The notes beneath the pieces were generated by a model. That model did no database searches, had not been told where the DNA came from, and was given only the letters and a program-made list of their open reading frames with translations. Made by a program: the position numbers and the translations under genes. Positions 30,080 through 39,297 of a stretch of 64,000 nucleotides of DNA are shown here, one piece after another. This stretch comes from Maritimibacter sp. (GTDB taxonomy: Bacteria; Pseudomonadota; Alphaproteobacteria; Rhodobacterales; Rhodobacteraceae): the NCBI GenBank assembly GCA_002695005.1, contig NZNT01000015.1, positions 248,001 to 312,000 on the forward strand, written 5' to 3'. Within the stretch, counting starts at the first letter, position 1. Every line of letters begins with the position of its first letter.

Positions 30080-30834
30080 CACCAGTCCTTCTTGAACACC
30101 AGGACCTTGGCCTTCGACCACTTGGGAAAGTAGGTCAGCCCATTGCGGTGCATTGCGCCGAACACGGCCCTCACGCCGGTTTCGCCGATCCACTGGGGAT
30201 GAACCTCGATCACCGCGAGCCGGATGCCCGAAAGCGTTGCCTTCTCGAAAAGGTCCGCCTCGGCGCCCTCGATGTCGCAGACCAGAGCCGTCGGCTTGAG
30301 GTCCTTCCAGACCGTGTTGATGTTCATCACCTCGATCTCGTGTTCGGCGATCACCGGTGCGTCGAGTTTCGCGGGTTCGGGGTCGAGCGAGGAGGTGAGG
30401 AGGTTCTCCCGCTGGTAGAAGGCCGCCTTGCCCTTTTTCGGGCCCACGATGGCGTTGGTGACGGTCACGTTGTCGATGTCGTTGACAGCGTGAACATCGC
30501 GCATGTAGGCGACGGCATCCGGGTTCGGCTCATAAACATGGACGTGCGACGCGCGGCAGTTGCGGGCCATGACCGAAGACATGAAGCCGATACCGCCGCC
30601 AAGCTCCAACACGACGTCTTCTGGGAGCACATTCGCGCGAACGGCGTCGGCTTCGGTCCGCTCGTAACTGTTTCGCCGGATCGCCCGCCGCAAGCGAGGT
30701 GTGAGCACCTCGGGCCGGTCGGGGAACTTGAGCCCCCGGCACCGGATGACCGCTTCGCCGTCCGGATCATCGGGCGGGGCGGGGATAGAGGTTTTCACTT
30801 TCATTTCAAATGTCCGGTCCTGTGCAAGCGCCAT
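30079..30834 (-). CDS. FkbM-family SAM-dependent methyltransferase (glycan operon, gene 4)
   Basis: The 251-residue enzyme has the SAM-binding motif VLELGGGIGFMSS, the acidic VYEPNPDAVAY, and the FkbM hallmark VCDIEGAEADLF, followed by VIEVHPQ. FkbM enzymes O-methylate sugars or other hydroxyls, so within this operon a sugar methylation is likely. AAGGAG lies eight bases before the ATG at 30834; a GTG at 30840 is the alternative. A 63-base gap precedes it, the only real spacer in the operon. Confidence 0.9.
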   Translation of the reverse strand: MALAQDRTFEMKVKTSIPAPPDDPDGEAVIRCRGLKFPDRPEVLTPRLRRAIRRNSYERTEADAVRANVLPEDVVLELGGGIGFMSSVMARNCRASHVHVYEPNPDAVAYMRDVHAVNDIDNVTVTNAIVGPKKGKAAFYQRENLLTSSLDPEPAKLDAPVIAEHEIEVMNINTVWKDLKPTALVCDIEGAEADLFEKATLSGIRLAVIEVHPQWIGETGVRAVFGAMHRNGLTYFPKWSKAKVLVFKKDW

Positions 30835-30897
30835 GTTCACTGCTCCTTGTCAGCCTGCGTTGTCCCCCGTTCTTGTCGTCGACGCTCTCCCGGCGTC

Positions 30898-33240
30898 TCA
30901 GCTTTCCATGTCGAGGGCGAGCGCGAAGGCCACCCGCTCCATCTCGGTCAGTTTCGTTTCCAGCGCCTGCGCGTAAAGCTCCTGAAATTCGGGCGTCTCA
31001 TGCAGTTCGTCGGCCTTGGCGCGGTGCCAGTCGAAGCCTGCGTCCTGTAGCCGGGCGAGCACCGGATCGGCCAGCAGCCGCTCCATCTCGGCGCGCACGC
31101 GGGGGATGTTGCGCTTGATCGTCACGTCGCGGTTTCCGCCCCAGTCCATGCGCACCCAGTAGTTGATGCCGATGGAGCGGTCGACGTGAAGTGCGCGGCC
31201 GCGCTGGCGTTTGATGAGGAAGCTTTCGGCCGAGCGCAGGGCGTAGTGGTTAAGTTGCAGCAGGTCGTAACCGATCGTCTTGAGGTCCGAGCGCCAGCCG
31301 TTGTCCTTGTACTTGTCGGTCATGACCTGACCCGAGCCGTTCACCCACTGGACCTGCTCGCGCCGACCTTCGTCGAGCTTGTTGGGTCGGTGGCACGACA
31401 GCTTTTCGTAAGCCCCGATGTTCTTGGTCATCGTCTTGAAGCCCCACGCGGTGTGCGGCTTGGGGCAGTATTTCGGGGCGGCGTCGTCGAACTGGTCGAT
31501 CACGAGGTCTCGCGACAGCTTGGTGACGCCGTTATGGCCGAAAAGCCGCCACGTCATCGCGACGTTGGTGGCGTCCGGCACACGCTCGAAGAAATCTTCG
31601 AGCCGACCGTTGCCGCATCGGACGTTCATGAACTCGTCAACGTCGATATGGATGACCCAGTCGGCGTTCTGGATGACGGGCTCCTTCAACGCCTTGTTCA
31701 AGGCGTGCTGTTGCGGTGAGTTGCCTTTCCATTCGGTATTGTCGCGGTGCTGAAGCACGCCCATCTCCTGCAACCGGTCGAGGATCTCGGCGGTCCCGTC
31801 GGTGCAGTCGTTCGTATAGATCAGGAAGTTATCCACGCCGATCATGCGGTGATAGGCGACCCATTCGAGGATATAGGGTGCTTCGTTCTTCATGCAGCCG
31901 ACGATCACGTTGCCGGAGCGGCCCTCGGGCAGATCGCGCGGGGCGACTTCGGTAAAGGCGGCTGCGATTTCCTCCTCGTTCACGCGGCCCAGCCGGTTGT
32001 GTGGGGCGAAACGGCCTGACCGGAGGTGATGGAAGTTCTCCTTGGCGCGCTCGGACAGCAGCTTTTCGGCCACGGGGGTCAGGCCGCCGGACTTCGACGG
32101 TTCCTCGCCACTCATGCGGGCCTTTTGCGCCTCCTGCTGACGTCGGCGCACCTCAGCGGTCGCCATGTCGATCCGGGGCAGGGCGGCGGCGGCGTATTGC
32201 GTTGCGCGGAAGCCGTGGGTCGTCTCGGCCTCCTGCCAGGGTGCTTCCGGGCTGTCGGGGCGCAGGGCCGCTTCGAGCTGCGGGAATCGCTCGACGAGCG
32301 CTGCGTTCCCGTCCGCAAAGTGATCTGAGAGAACAGAGAGCGCGCCGGGCCGGATCGGTTCGCCAGCGATCTCGACCTCGGACATGAAGCGCGACTGGAG
32401 CTGGCGGGGAATGATGCGCCCCTTGCGCATGAGTTTTTCGAACACCTGATTGAGCGCGCGGCCCCGTGCCAGCGTTTCCGCAGACGGGCGGGCGGCCGGT
32501 TCCGCCGGCGTCGCGCGGCCGATGCCGGGGTCTGCGCCGAGCATGTCAACGATCTCTCCCGTCGCGTCCTCGGAATCGAAGAGTGCCGCGTCATAGGGCC
32601 GTAGATGCACGTTTCCGGTGCCGAAGACACCCTCCCAATGCCCCAGCGTCCCAGCGAGGTCCAACCAATGAGGCACGCCCTGAACCTCAGGAAATTCATT
32701 CAGAGCCGGGGCGATGCGGTTCCAGTCGGCAAGTGCCGCGCTGCGCCAGTTGTCCGTCCCGACCAGGGCGAGTTCCTGGCCGAGGTCCGCACGGCGTCCG
32801 TCAAGAATTGAAGCCTCATAGTGACGCACCAGCATCCGGGCCTGTTCGTCGACATGCATCACCACGTTGATGTCGGTCGAAAGCGGTGCCAGCATGGCTT
32901 TGAGGCGTCGCAATTCACCGGCATTGGGCAGGGTGGACAGTTGCAGGGCGGACAGGACGAAGACGTCCGGCCGGGCGCGGCCCACCTCCGACGCCATATC
33001 CTCGGCCAGCCGACGGGCCAGTGTTTCCTGCGCCTTGGGTGATCCGAACCCGCGGGCATAGCGCAGTTGATCGACATGGCCCGGGTCGGTCACGGCCATG
33101 TAAAGCTTGGTATGGTTGAGCCGCCCCATCCCACAATAGAGCACGCCCTCCTTCGCCAGCGCCCCGCGCTTGTCGTTGAACACGGATTGGAGGCGCTCGG
33201 CGCCGCAATTGGGCAGGCCGATATGAAGCAGGATCTTCAT
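30898..33240 (-). CDS. Fusion of sulfotransferase-like domain and GT2-like glycosyltransferase (glycan operon, gene 3)
   Basis: This 780-residue protein has two parts. Residues 1 to about 330 resemble a sulfotransferase fold, opening with KILLHIGLPNCGAERLQSVF, but the PAPS-loop residues (K, G-T-T) are replaced, so sulfate transfer may be lost. From about 440 it carries a glycosyltransferase like its neighbours: VGCMKNEAPYILEWVAYHR, IYTNDCTDGT, VIHIDVDEFMNVR and LNHYALRSAESFLIKRQRGR. The start overlaps the upstream sulfotransferase stop (ATGA). The degenerate domain may bind the acceptor glycan or partner. Confidence 0.85.
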   Translation of the reverse strand: MKILLHIGLPNCGAERLQSVFNDKRGALAKEGVLYCGMGRLNHTKLYMAVTDPGHVDQLRYARGFGSPKAQETLARRLAEDMASEVGRARPDVFVLSALQLSTLPNAGELRRLKAMLAPLSTDINVVMHVDEQARMLVRHYEASILDGRRADLGQELALVGTDNWRSAALADWNRIAPALNEFPEVQGVPHWLDLAGTLGHWEGVFGTGNVHLRPYDAALFDSEDATGEIVDMLGADPGIGRATPAEPAARPSAETLARGRALNQVFEKLMRKGRIIPRQLQSRFMSEVEIAGEPIRPGALSVLSDHFADGNAALVERFPQLEAALRPDSPEAPWQEAETTHGFRATQYAAAALPRIDMATAEVRRRQQEAQKARMSGEEPSKSGGLTPVAEKLLSERAKENFHHLRSGRFAPHNRLGRVNEEEIAAAFTEVAPRDLPEGRSGNVIVGCMKNEAPYILEWVAYHRMIGVDNFLIYTNDCTDGTAEILDRLQEMGVLQHRDNTEWKGNSPQQHALNKALKEPVIQNADWVIHIDVDEFMNVRCGNGRLEDFFERVPDATNVAMTWRLFGHNGVTKLSRDLVIDQFDDAAPKYCPKPHTAWGFKTMTKNIGAYEKLSCHRPNKLDEGRREQVQWVNGSGQVMTDKYKDNGWRSDLKTIGYDLLQLNHYALRSAESFLIKRQRGRALHVDRSIGINYWVRMDWGGNRDVTIKRNIPRVRAEMERLLADPVLARLQDAGFDWHRAKADELHETPEFQELYAQALETKLTEMERVAFALALDMES

Positions 33241-33902
33241 GCCTTGGCGCTCCGGCTCGCAGGGGCGGTCTCGCCCCCGTCGCTATCTTCCGCCGGGCGG
33301 TTCTCGTTCTCGTTCGCCTTGCCCCACCACGGAAGATCAACACCCGTAAAGGCCGAAATTTTCTCGGGCGCATGTGCGTCGGCGATATCGAATTCCAGGA
33401 AATCTTCAGCCCCGTCAAAGACATGCCGGCAGAAATTGATGTGCGCTTCGATCCAGCGTTCGATCTCACCGGGGTTCTGGCCGTGAAATTGCGGCAGGCC
33501 CGGAACGTGGTTGTCCGGCAGGCGCGTCTTGCCGAGGTTCGACCAGCGCCGGATGCTGTCCGCATGGCTTTCAGGGTCGCGCCGTGACAGCAGGAACCGC
33601 GCCCCGGGATGGTGTGCGCGGATGGCCGCGATGATGGCCCAATCCGTCTGCGGCCAGAAATTGCGGCCGCGTCGGACCACCGAAATCTCGGTATAGGCAT
33701 CGAAGTCCGCCATGTCCGCCAGCGGGTCGCCGCTTTCGAAATACCCTTTGTACATCAGCCGCCCGACGAAGCCGACCTTGTTGCCCTTCGCATCCCGCGC
33801 CATCCAGTCGGCCACGCGCAATCCGGCGGCGTTGAAGGCGGTGGCGAGCGTTGTGGTGCCCGACTTCGGCAGGCCCAGATTGATGATCTTCGGCACGCTC
33901 AC
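33237..33902 (-). CDS. Sulfotransferase family protein (glycan operon, gene 2)
   Basis: The 221-residue protein carries an intact PAPS loop, NLGLPKSGTTTLATAF (residues 8-23), and the 3'-phosphate-binding region FLLSRRDPESHADSIRRW. It should move sulfate from PAPS to a hydroxyl, most likely on a glycan built by the neighbouring transferases. The GTG start overlaps the upstream stop as GTGA, and its own stop overlaps the next start. Its C-terminal tail is charged and low-complexity. Confidence 0.9.
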   Translation of the reverse strand: MSVPKIINLGLPKSGTTTLATAFNAAGLRVADWMARDAKGNKVGFVGRLMYKGYFESGDPLADMADFDAYTEISVVRRGRNFWPQTDWAIIAAIRAHHPGARFLLSRRDPESHADSIRRWSNLGKTRLPDNHVPGLPQFHGQNPGEIERWIEAHINFCRHVFDGAEDFLEFDIADAHAPEKISAFTGVDLPWWGKANENENRPAEDSDGGETAPASRSAKA

Positions 33903-34921
33903 GCGATCAGCTCCATCAAGGCGATCTCGGCCGGGCTTTCGTGCGGCGTGGCAAGCAGCCGCGCGCGCAGATCCTGATAGCCGGGACGCGACAGGAGCGC
34001 ATCACGCTTGGCCCGGTGCGCGGCGCAAGCAGCAGCATGCAAGTCGGCCACACCGGGGAGCGCCATGAGCGCCGCCATTTCCTCTTTCAGTCGGGGCAGG
34101 CAACGCAGGATCGAGCGATCCTCCCACGACGGGTCGTTGCGTTCACGCCAATAGCTGTCGTCAAATTCCCGGTTCTCGCGGTTCACATCGCCCCGGTCGT
34201 TCTTGACGAGGTAACTGTCGAGCGACCGCAGGGCATAGTGGTTGAGCGTCGCAAACTCCCGCGCGCCTTTGGCCGGGAACTTGCGTTTGCGGTTCTTGTT
34301 CGCGGCGGTGCGGAATTTCCACGGCACGTCGCGCCCCGATCCGTCCGTCCAACCGGGCCGACCGGCCTTCTTGATCCCGCCCTTCATGAACGGGCGATGC
34401 GCGCCAAAGTATTGCACCGGAAAATCGTTCCGCGTCAGGGTCTTGACCTCCTGGGCCAGCTCATCGCACCAGATGTCCGGATTGTGGGAGTAGGTGAATT
34501 GCTCGATCACCGGCCGGTCCTCGAAGGTCTCGACCCCTCCGTTCGCCATGAACTGGAACGTGAGCGAGATCGCATGCGGGTTACCACAGGCCGCGATCAA
34601 TTCCGGGATCGTCCCGTCACCCACATGAATGTTTAGGAACTCGTCCACATCCGCGACCCAGACCCAGTCGGCCCCGGCCATCGCCGGCTGGCGCGTGGCG
34701 TGTTTCAGCGCTTCCATCTGGTAGTTGCGCCCCTCGGCGGGGTTGGGCAGGTGGGTCACGAGCCCCTCGGACGCGAGCGCATCCAGCATCGTGTCCGTCC
34801 CGTCGTCGCAATCGTTGGAGTAGAACAGGAAGTCCGTGACGCCGATCACGCGGTTGAAGGCAATCCACTCGATCAGAAAGGGCCCTTCGTTCTTCACGCA
34901 GGTGACGGCGGTGATACGCAT
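33899..34921 (-). CDS. Glycosyltransferase family 2-like protein (glycan operon, gene 1)
   Basis: The 340-residue transferase has RITAVTCVKNEGPFLIEWIA, FYSNDCDDGTDTMLD, the DxD motif VWVADVDEFLNIH and FATLNHYALRSLDSYLVKNDRGD, matching the two other transferases of the operon. GGAGG lies nine bases before the ATG at 34921. It is the first gene of a five-gene minus-strand operon with stop/start overlaps. A promoter-like sequence lies about 95-124 bases upstream. Confidence 0.9.
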   Translation of the reverse strand: MRITAVTCVKNEGPFLIEWIAFNRVIGVTDFLFYSNDCDDGTDTMLDALASEGLVTHLPNPAEGRNYQMEALKHATRQPAMAGADWVWVADVDEFLNIHVGDGTIPELIAACGNPHAISLTFQFMANGGVETFEDRPVIEQFTYSHNPDIWCDELAQEVKTLTRNDFPVQYFGAHRPFMKGGIKKAGRPGWTDGSGRDVPWKFRTAANKNRKRKFPAKGAREFATLNHYALRSLDSYLVKNDRGDVNRENREFDDSYWRERNDPSWEDRSILRCLPRLKEEMAALMALPGVADLHAAACAAHRAKRDALLSRPGYQDLRARLLATPHESPAEIALMELIA

Positions 34922-35015
34922 CAACGCGCCTCCGTCCTGGGATCGGGAAGGGTCATCATCTGTCCGCCTGCTCGTCTGTCGCCGGGTCGGCCCGGTCTCA
35001 CGTGATTATTGCCAT

Positions 35016-35045
35016 ACTATGCGCAAAATGCGGGAAAATCGTCAA
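35016..35045 (-). promoter_or_regulatory. Putative promoter of the glycan operon
   Basis: Minus strand TTGACG and CATAGT are separated by 18 bases in the only AT-rich part of the 264-base spacer between the divergent glycan operon and moxR. The leader would be about 87 bases. Confidence 0.3.
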
Positions 35046-35185
35046 CTTTTTCCCAAGGGGTCCGGTTTCTGCTGTGCCATCGCGGTGACAGGGCTGTCCG
35101 CGCGCAACCTGACAGTTTCGTGCGTGCCGACACACTTGACCCTGCCGTGCCGGACATGTCCCATGCGGGCGAGGGAGGACCATGA

Positions 35186-36097
35186 ATGACCGACATTCCA
35201 GCCGATATCGACGGCGTCGAGGCGATGCTCACGGGCGAGGATTACGTCGTGGGCCGCGCCCTCGCCACCGTGACCTTTCTCGCCCTGAAACTGGGACGTC
35301 CCCTGTTTCTCGAAGGCGAGGCAGGCGTGGGCAAGACGGAACTCGCCAAGGCGCTCTCGACCGGGCTGGGTCGCCGCCTGATCCGGCTGCAATGCTACGA
35401 AGGGCTCGACGCCTCTTCGGCGGTCTACGAATGGAACTTCCCGGCGCAGATGGTGGCGATCCGCACCGCCGAGGTGACCGAAGGCACCGACCGGGAGGCG
35501 TTGACGGACGAGCTCTTCTCTGACCGTTACCTGATCCGCCGCCCGCTGCTTGAGGCGATGTCGCCCCAGCCCGGCGGTGCGCCCGTCCTCCTCATCGACG
35601 AACTCGACCGCACCGACGAACCTTTCGAGGCCTTCCTGCTGGAGGCGCTCAGCGATTTCCAGGTGACGATCCCGGAACTCGGCACGATCCGCGCGCCGGA
35701 GCCGCCCATCGTTATTCTCACCTCCAACCGCACGCGCGAGGTGCATGACGCGCTCAAGCGTCGTTGCCTCTACCACTGGGTCGATTATCCGTCTTTTGAT
35801 CGCGAAATGGAAATCCTCGCGGCCCGCGCCCCCGAAGCTTCCGAGACGCTCTCGCGCGAAATCATCGCCTTCGTGCAGCACCTGCGCACCGAAGACTTGT
35901 TCAAGAAACCGGGGGTGGCCGAGACGATCGACTGGGCCAAATGCCTGCTCGCGCTCGATGTCATCGACCTCTCCCCCGAAGTCATCGCGGACACACTGGG
36001 CGCGATCCTGAAATACCAGGACGACATCCAGCGCCTCGCGGGCTCCGAAGCGACCCGCATTCTCGAAGACTCCCGCAAGTCCCTCGAGCTTGCGTGA
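35186..36097 (+). CDS. MoxR-family AAA+ ATPase (CoxD-like)
   Basis: The 303-residue AAA+ protein has Walker A FLEGEAGVGKTEL (residues 42-53), Walker B VLLIDELDRTDE and sensor 1 VILTSNRTRE. MoxR ATPases act with VWA proteins as chaperones that insert metals or assemble complexes; the next gene is such a VWA protein. GGAGGACC lies upstream; two overlapping ATGs (35182, 35186) exist but only 35186 is in frame. No carbon monoxide dehydrogenase genes are near, so the client is unknown. Confidence 0.92.
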   Translation: MTDIPADIDGVEAMLTGEDYVVGRALATVTFLALKLGRPLFLEGEAGVGKTELAKALSTGLGRRLIRLQCYEGLDASSAVYEWNFPAQMVAIRTAEVTEGTDREALTDELFSDRYLIRRPLLEAMSPQPGGAPVLLIDELDRTDEPFEAFLLEALSDFQVTIPELGTIRAPEPPIVILTSNRTREVHDALKRRCLYHWVDYPSFDREMEILAARAPEASETLSREIIAFVQHLRTEDLFKKPGVAETIDWAKCLLALDVIDLSPEVIADTLGAILKYQDDIQRLAGSEATRILEDSRKSLELA

Positions 36098-36187
36098 TGG
36101 TCTTTCCGGTCCCGAAATATCCCGGGGGTGCGGGGGCAGCGCCCCCGCGTGGGTCGGATGGCGCGCAAGCGTCATTCGAAACCTGAC

Positions 36188-37441
36188 ATGGTCGCGCTTC
36201 CCGACCTCGACCTGCCGGAGAACCCGCGCCTCACGGCCAACCTGACCCATTTCGCGCGTGCGCTGCGCAATGCCGGGCTCAAGGCTGGGCCCGGCAAGGT
36301 GCTGGATGCCACGCGGGCGGTCGCCGCTGCCGGGTTCACCTCCAAGACTGACTTCTACTGGACGCTCCACGCCGTCTTCGTCTCTCGCCCCGAAGAGCGA
36401 CGGGTGTTCGATCAAGTGTTCCGCCTCTATTGGCGTGATCCACGGTTCCTCGAACACATGATGTCGCTGATGATGCCCGCCGTGCGCGGCGTGCAGGACG
36501 AACGCCGCGCCAAACCTGCCGAGAAACGCGCGGCGGAGGCTTTGCTCGACGGGATCGAGCCGGACATGCCCGAAGGGCAGAACGACGATCCGGAAGAGAC
36601 CGAAATCGAAGTCGACGCCACCCTTACAATGTCGCGCGAAGAGCGCCTGCGTACGCTGGATTTCGAGCAGATGTCGAATGCCGAGGTGGCCGAGGCGAAA
36701 CGCATCCTCGCGCGCCTCACGCTCCCGGTGAAGCCGCTGCAATCGCGCCGGACGAAGGCCGCGCTCCACGGGCGGATGCCGGACTGGCGGCGCACGATGC
36801 GTGACGCGATGCGGCAAGGAGGCGAGATCCGCGACCTCGCGACCAAGGAGCGGCGGCTGCGCTGGCCAAACCTTGTCGTGCTTTGCGATATTTCCGGTTC
36901 GATGTCGTCGTATAGTCGGATGGTCTTGCATTTCCTCCATTCCGTCGCGAACCAGAAGGGCGCCGGATGGGCGAAGGTTCACGGGTTCACCTTCGGGACG
37001 CGCCTTACGAATATCACTCGTCACCTCTCGACCCGGGACGTGGACGCGGCGCTGGCCGCCGCCGGTGCCGAGGCGCAGGACTGGGAGGGAGGCACGCGCA
37101 TTGGCGAGTCGCTTCACGCCTTCAATCGCGACTGGTCGCGCCGGGTCATGGGGCAGGGGGCGGTCGTGCTGATCATCACCGACGGGCTGGACCGTGACGA
37201 CCCCGCGCGTTTAGCGCGCGAGATGGAGCGGCTGCACCTGTCGGCCCGGCGCGTCATCTGGCTCAACCCTCTCCTGCGGTGGGAGGGTTTCGCGCCCAAG
37301 GCTGCCGGCATCCGCGCGATGCTGCCCCATGTGGATACGTTCCGCGCGGGCCATAACATCGCCTCGCTCGCCGATCTGGCGCAGTCGCTCGCCCGCCCGG
37401 ACGATCCGGGTGAGAAGGTGCGGCTGATGGGGCTGCTCTGA
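36188..37441 (+). CDS. VWA (CoxE-like) domain protein
   Basis: The 417-residue protein has an N-terminal helical region (LTANLTHFARALRNAGLKAG and FYWTLHAVFVSRPEERRVFD) and a C-terminal von Willebrand factor A domain with the metal-site motif CDISGSMSSYS. It is the usual partner of the upstream MoxR ATPase. The ATG at 36188 is preferred because it starts the family-typical LPDLDLPENPRLTANL; frames from 36128 or 36158 are possible. The spacer between the pair contains a GC-rich repeat-like CCCGAAATATCCCGGGGG followed by a GGGGGC/GCCCCC hairpin. Confidence 0.88.
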   Translation: MVALPDLDLPENPRLTANLTHFARALRNAGLKAGPGKVLDATRAVAAAGFTSKTDFYWTLHAVFVSRPEERRVFDQVFRLYWRDPRFLEHMMSLMMPAVRGVQDERRAKPAEKRAAEALLDGIEPDMPEGQNDDPEETEIEVDATLTMSREERLRTLDFEQMSNAEVAEAKRILARLTLPVKPLQSRRTKAALHGRMPDWRRTMRDAMRQGGEIRDLATKERRLRWPNLVVLCDISGSMSSYSRMVLHFLHSVANQKGAGWAKVHGFTFGTRLTNITRHLSTRDVDAALAAAGAEAQDWEGGTRIGESLHAFNRDWSRRVMGQGAVVLIITDGLDRDDPARLAREMERLHLSARRVIWLNPLLRWEGFAPKAAGIRAMLPHVDTFRAGHNIASLADLAQSLARPDDPGEKVRLMGLL

Positions 37442-37448
37442 AGGCGCG

Positions 37449-37931
37449 TCAGGTGCGCAGGCCGGTCTCTTTCAAAAGACCCAGGCGTTTGGCTTCGTAA
37501 TAATAGCCGCGCGCGTACCACGACATCGCCCGGTCGATATCGCCATCTGCAACCATGTAAGCCCCGCGCAGGTACTTGCCCGCGTATTTCAGGTTCACAT
37601 CCGGGTTGAGCAGTTCGGACGCCGGGCCGCGATGGCCCATGGTGCGCGCGGTCTGCGGCAGGATTTGCAGGAGGCCCCAATAGGGGCCGTTGCGCGCCGC
37701 CGGATTGTGTGTCGACTCGCGGATCGCCTGACGGTGCACCAGTTCGCGTGGGATCTCGTAGTGGTCGGCCCACTTGTTGATGAGCGCACGCAGTTCTGGT
37801 GTTTCGTTGGGAAAAAGCGGCGGGTTGTAGCCGTCCCGCGGGCGCGACATGGTCCCGACCCGGAAGTCGCCACAGCCCGCAAGCGCGCCAAGTCCGAGCA
37901 CGAGGGCGGTGCGGCGCGTGAACTGTTGCAT
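37449..37931 (-). CDS. Lipoprotein lytic transglycosylase (SLT domain)
   Basis: The 160-residue protein has a lipoprotein signal with an RR pair (FTRRTALVLGLGALAGCGD, lipobox LAGC) and an SLT domain: IPRELVHRQAIRESTHNP with the catalytic glutamate, YWGLLQILPQTARTMG and NPDVNLKYAGKYLRG. It should cleave peptidoglycan glycan strands to anhydro-muramic ends at the periplasmic face of a membrane. The ATG at 37931 starts the signal; the upstream frame has no family match. Confidence 0.9.
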   Translation of the reverse strand: MQQFTRRTALVLGLGALAGCGDFRVGTMSRPRDGYNPPLFPNETPELRALINKWADHYEIPRELVHRQAIRESTHNPAARNGPYWGLLQILPQTARTMGHRGPASELLNPDVNLKYAGKYLRGAYMVADGDIDRAMSWYARGYYYEAKRLGLLKETGLRT

Positions 37932-38025
37932 GGTTGTCTCCGGCTGTCCCAGATCGGTCTTGCCGCGATTCCGCGGATTTCGGAAGTGCGGCGTCAAAAA
38001 CCCCTCGAAAACAGCGATTTCGCGC

Positions 38026-39234
38026 CTATCTCACGCGCACCGGAAGTCGGGTGAAGCCCCGGAACCGGGCGAGCGGCAGACGTTGCGCCGTGCCGTCGGG
38101 TGCAAGCTCGGGGAACCGTTCGACGAGCTTGCCAATGGCGATACGTCCCTCGATCCGCGCAAGCGTCGCGCCGAGGCAGACGTGGATGCCAGTGATAAAG
38201 GCGATCTGACGGTTCGGTCTGCGTCCGAGGTCGACCCGATCCGGATCGGCAAACTGCGCCGGGTCGCGGTTCGCGGCTGCGATGGAGGTGTGGATATAGG
38301 TGCCTTTGGGCAGCACCCTGTCTTCCAGTTCGATGTCGTCGCCCGCCCGTCGGTTGCCGATCTGAAGCGGGCTCTCGACCCGCAGGAATTCCTCGACCGC
38401 CGTCGTGATGAGGCCGGGGTCCGCGATCAGGCGCCGGTGTTCACCGGGGTTGTCCAGAAGCGTGCCGACGGCATTGCCCACAAGCGAGGTGGTCGTCTCG
38501 TGCCCCGCGTTCAGCAGGAAAATGCAGTTCTGGATGAGTTCCTCTTGCGTAAGCCGCGTCCCGTCTGCCTCGCCGAAAATCAGCGCCTCGAGAACCTCGC
38601 CTTCAGCAGCCCCATCCGGGTTGGCGCGGCGATGCGTTATGAGGTCGTCCAGTACTTCGGAAAACTCCGTCACGGCCCGATTGCCAGCGTCCAGCCGATC
38701 CTGCGGCACCACGGGATCGAGCGCGCCGAGTATGGCGAGGGAGTAGCTGCGCAACTGCGGCCGGATCTCTTCCGGGACGCCCAGCATGAACGAGATGATC
38801 TCGGTCGGCAGGACCTTGGCGAAGTCGTCGATCATGTCGAACCGGCCCATTTCATCCACCCGGTCGAGCAGCCGGTCCACGATCCGGTCGATCAGGGGCT
38901 CGAACTCTGCCAACTTGCGGGGGGTGAAAGCACCGGCCAACAGCTTGCGCACGACGGTATGCTTCGGCGGGTCGTTGAAGACGAGCGAGGTCGTGTGATG
39001 GGTGCGCAGGGGACATTCCCCGAACTTGCGCCCGAACTCCTCGGTCTTGTCCGACAGCATGTCGCGGCTCTGATACACCTTCTGGACATCCGCGAAGCGC
39101 GTCAGAAACACCGATCCGTCGGCGTTTTGATGCACCGGGCTTTCCCGCCGCAGCCGCGCGAGCGTGGGGTAGGGATCGGCGATGAAAGCTGCGTCGATCT
39201 CGTTGATGTCGAAGCGGGGCATCGTGCCGTCCAT
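38026..39234 (-). CDS. Cytochrome P450
   Basis: The 402-residue soluble P450 has the I-helix oxygen-binding motif AGHETT (243-248), ExxR in EEFLR (281-285) and the heme-binding FITGIHVCLG (346-355, heme ligand Cys353). The length and lack of a membrane anchor fit bacterial class I enzymes. AGGAGGTT sits before the ATG at 39234. No ferredoxin or reductase gene is adjacent, so the electron partner lies elsewhere. The substrate cannot be read from sequence. Confidence 0.95.
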   Translation of the reverse strand: MDGTMPRFDINEIDAAFIADPYPTLARLRRESPVHQNADGSVFLTRFADVQKVYQSRDMLSDKTEEFGRKFGECPLRTHHTTSLVFNDPPKHTVVRKLLAGAFTPRKLAEFEPLIDRIVDRLLDRVDEMGRFDMIDDFAKVLPTEIISFMLGVPEEIRPQLRSYSLAILGALDPVVPQDRLDAGNRAVTEFSEVLDDLITHRRANPDGAAEGEVLEALIFGEADGTRLTQEELIQNCIFLLNAGHETTTSLVGNAVGTLLDNPGEHRRLIADPGLITTAVEEFLRVESPLQIGNRRAGDDIELEDRVLPKGTYIHTSIAAANRDPAQFADPDRVDLGRRPNRQIAFITGIHVCLGATLARIEGRIAIGKLVERFPELAPDGTAQRLPLARFRGFTRLPVRVR

Positions 39235-39297
39235 TGTAACCTCCTCCCAAAGCCCGCCAACACTACGGGGGCGGACAGTCGGGATGCAAGGCGGCGA

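Noticed and set aside
35042-37117. A 691-codon minus-strand frame
   Set aside because: Antisense to moxR and the VWA gene, both supported by motifs. The frame also crosses their spacer, but its composition is that of a shadow.
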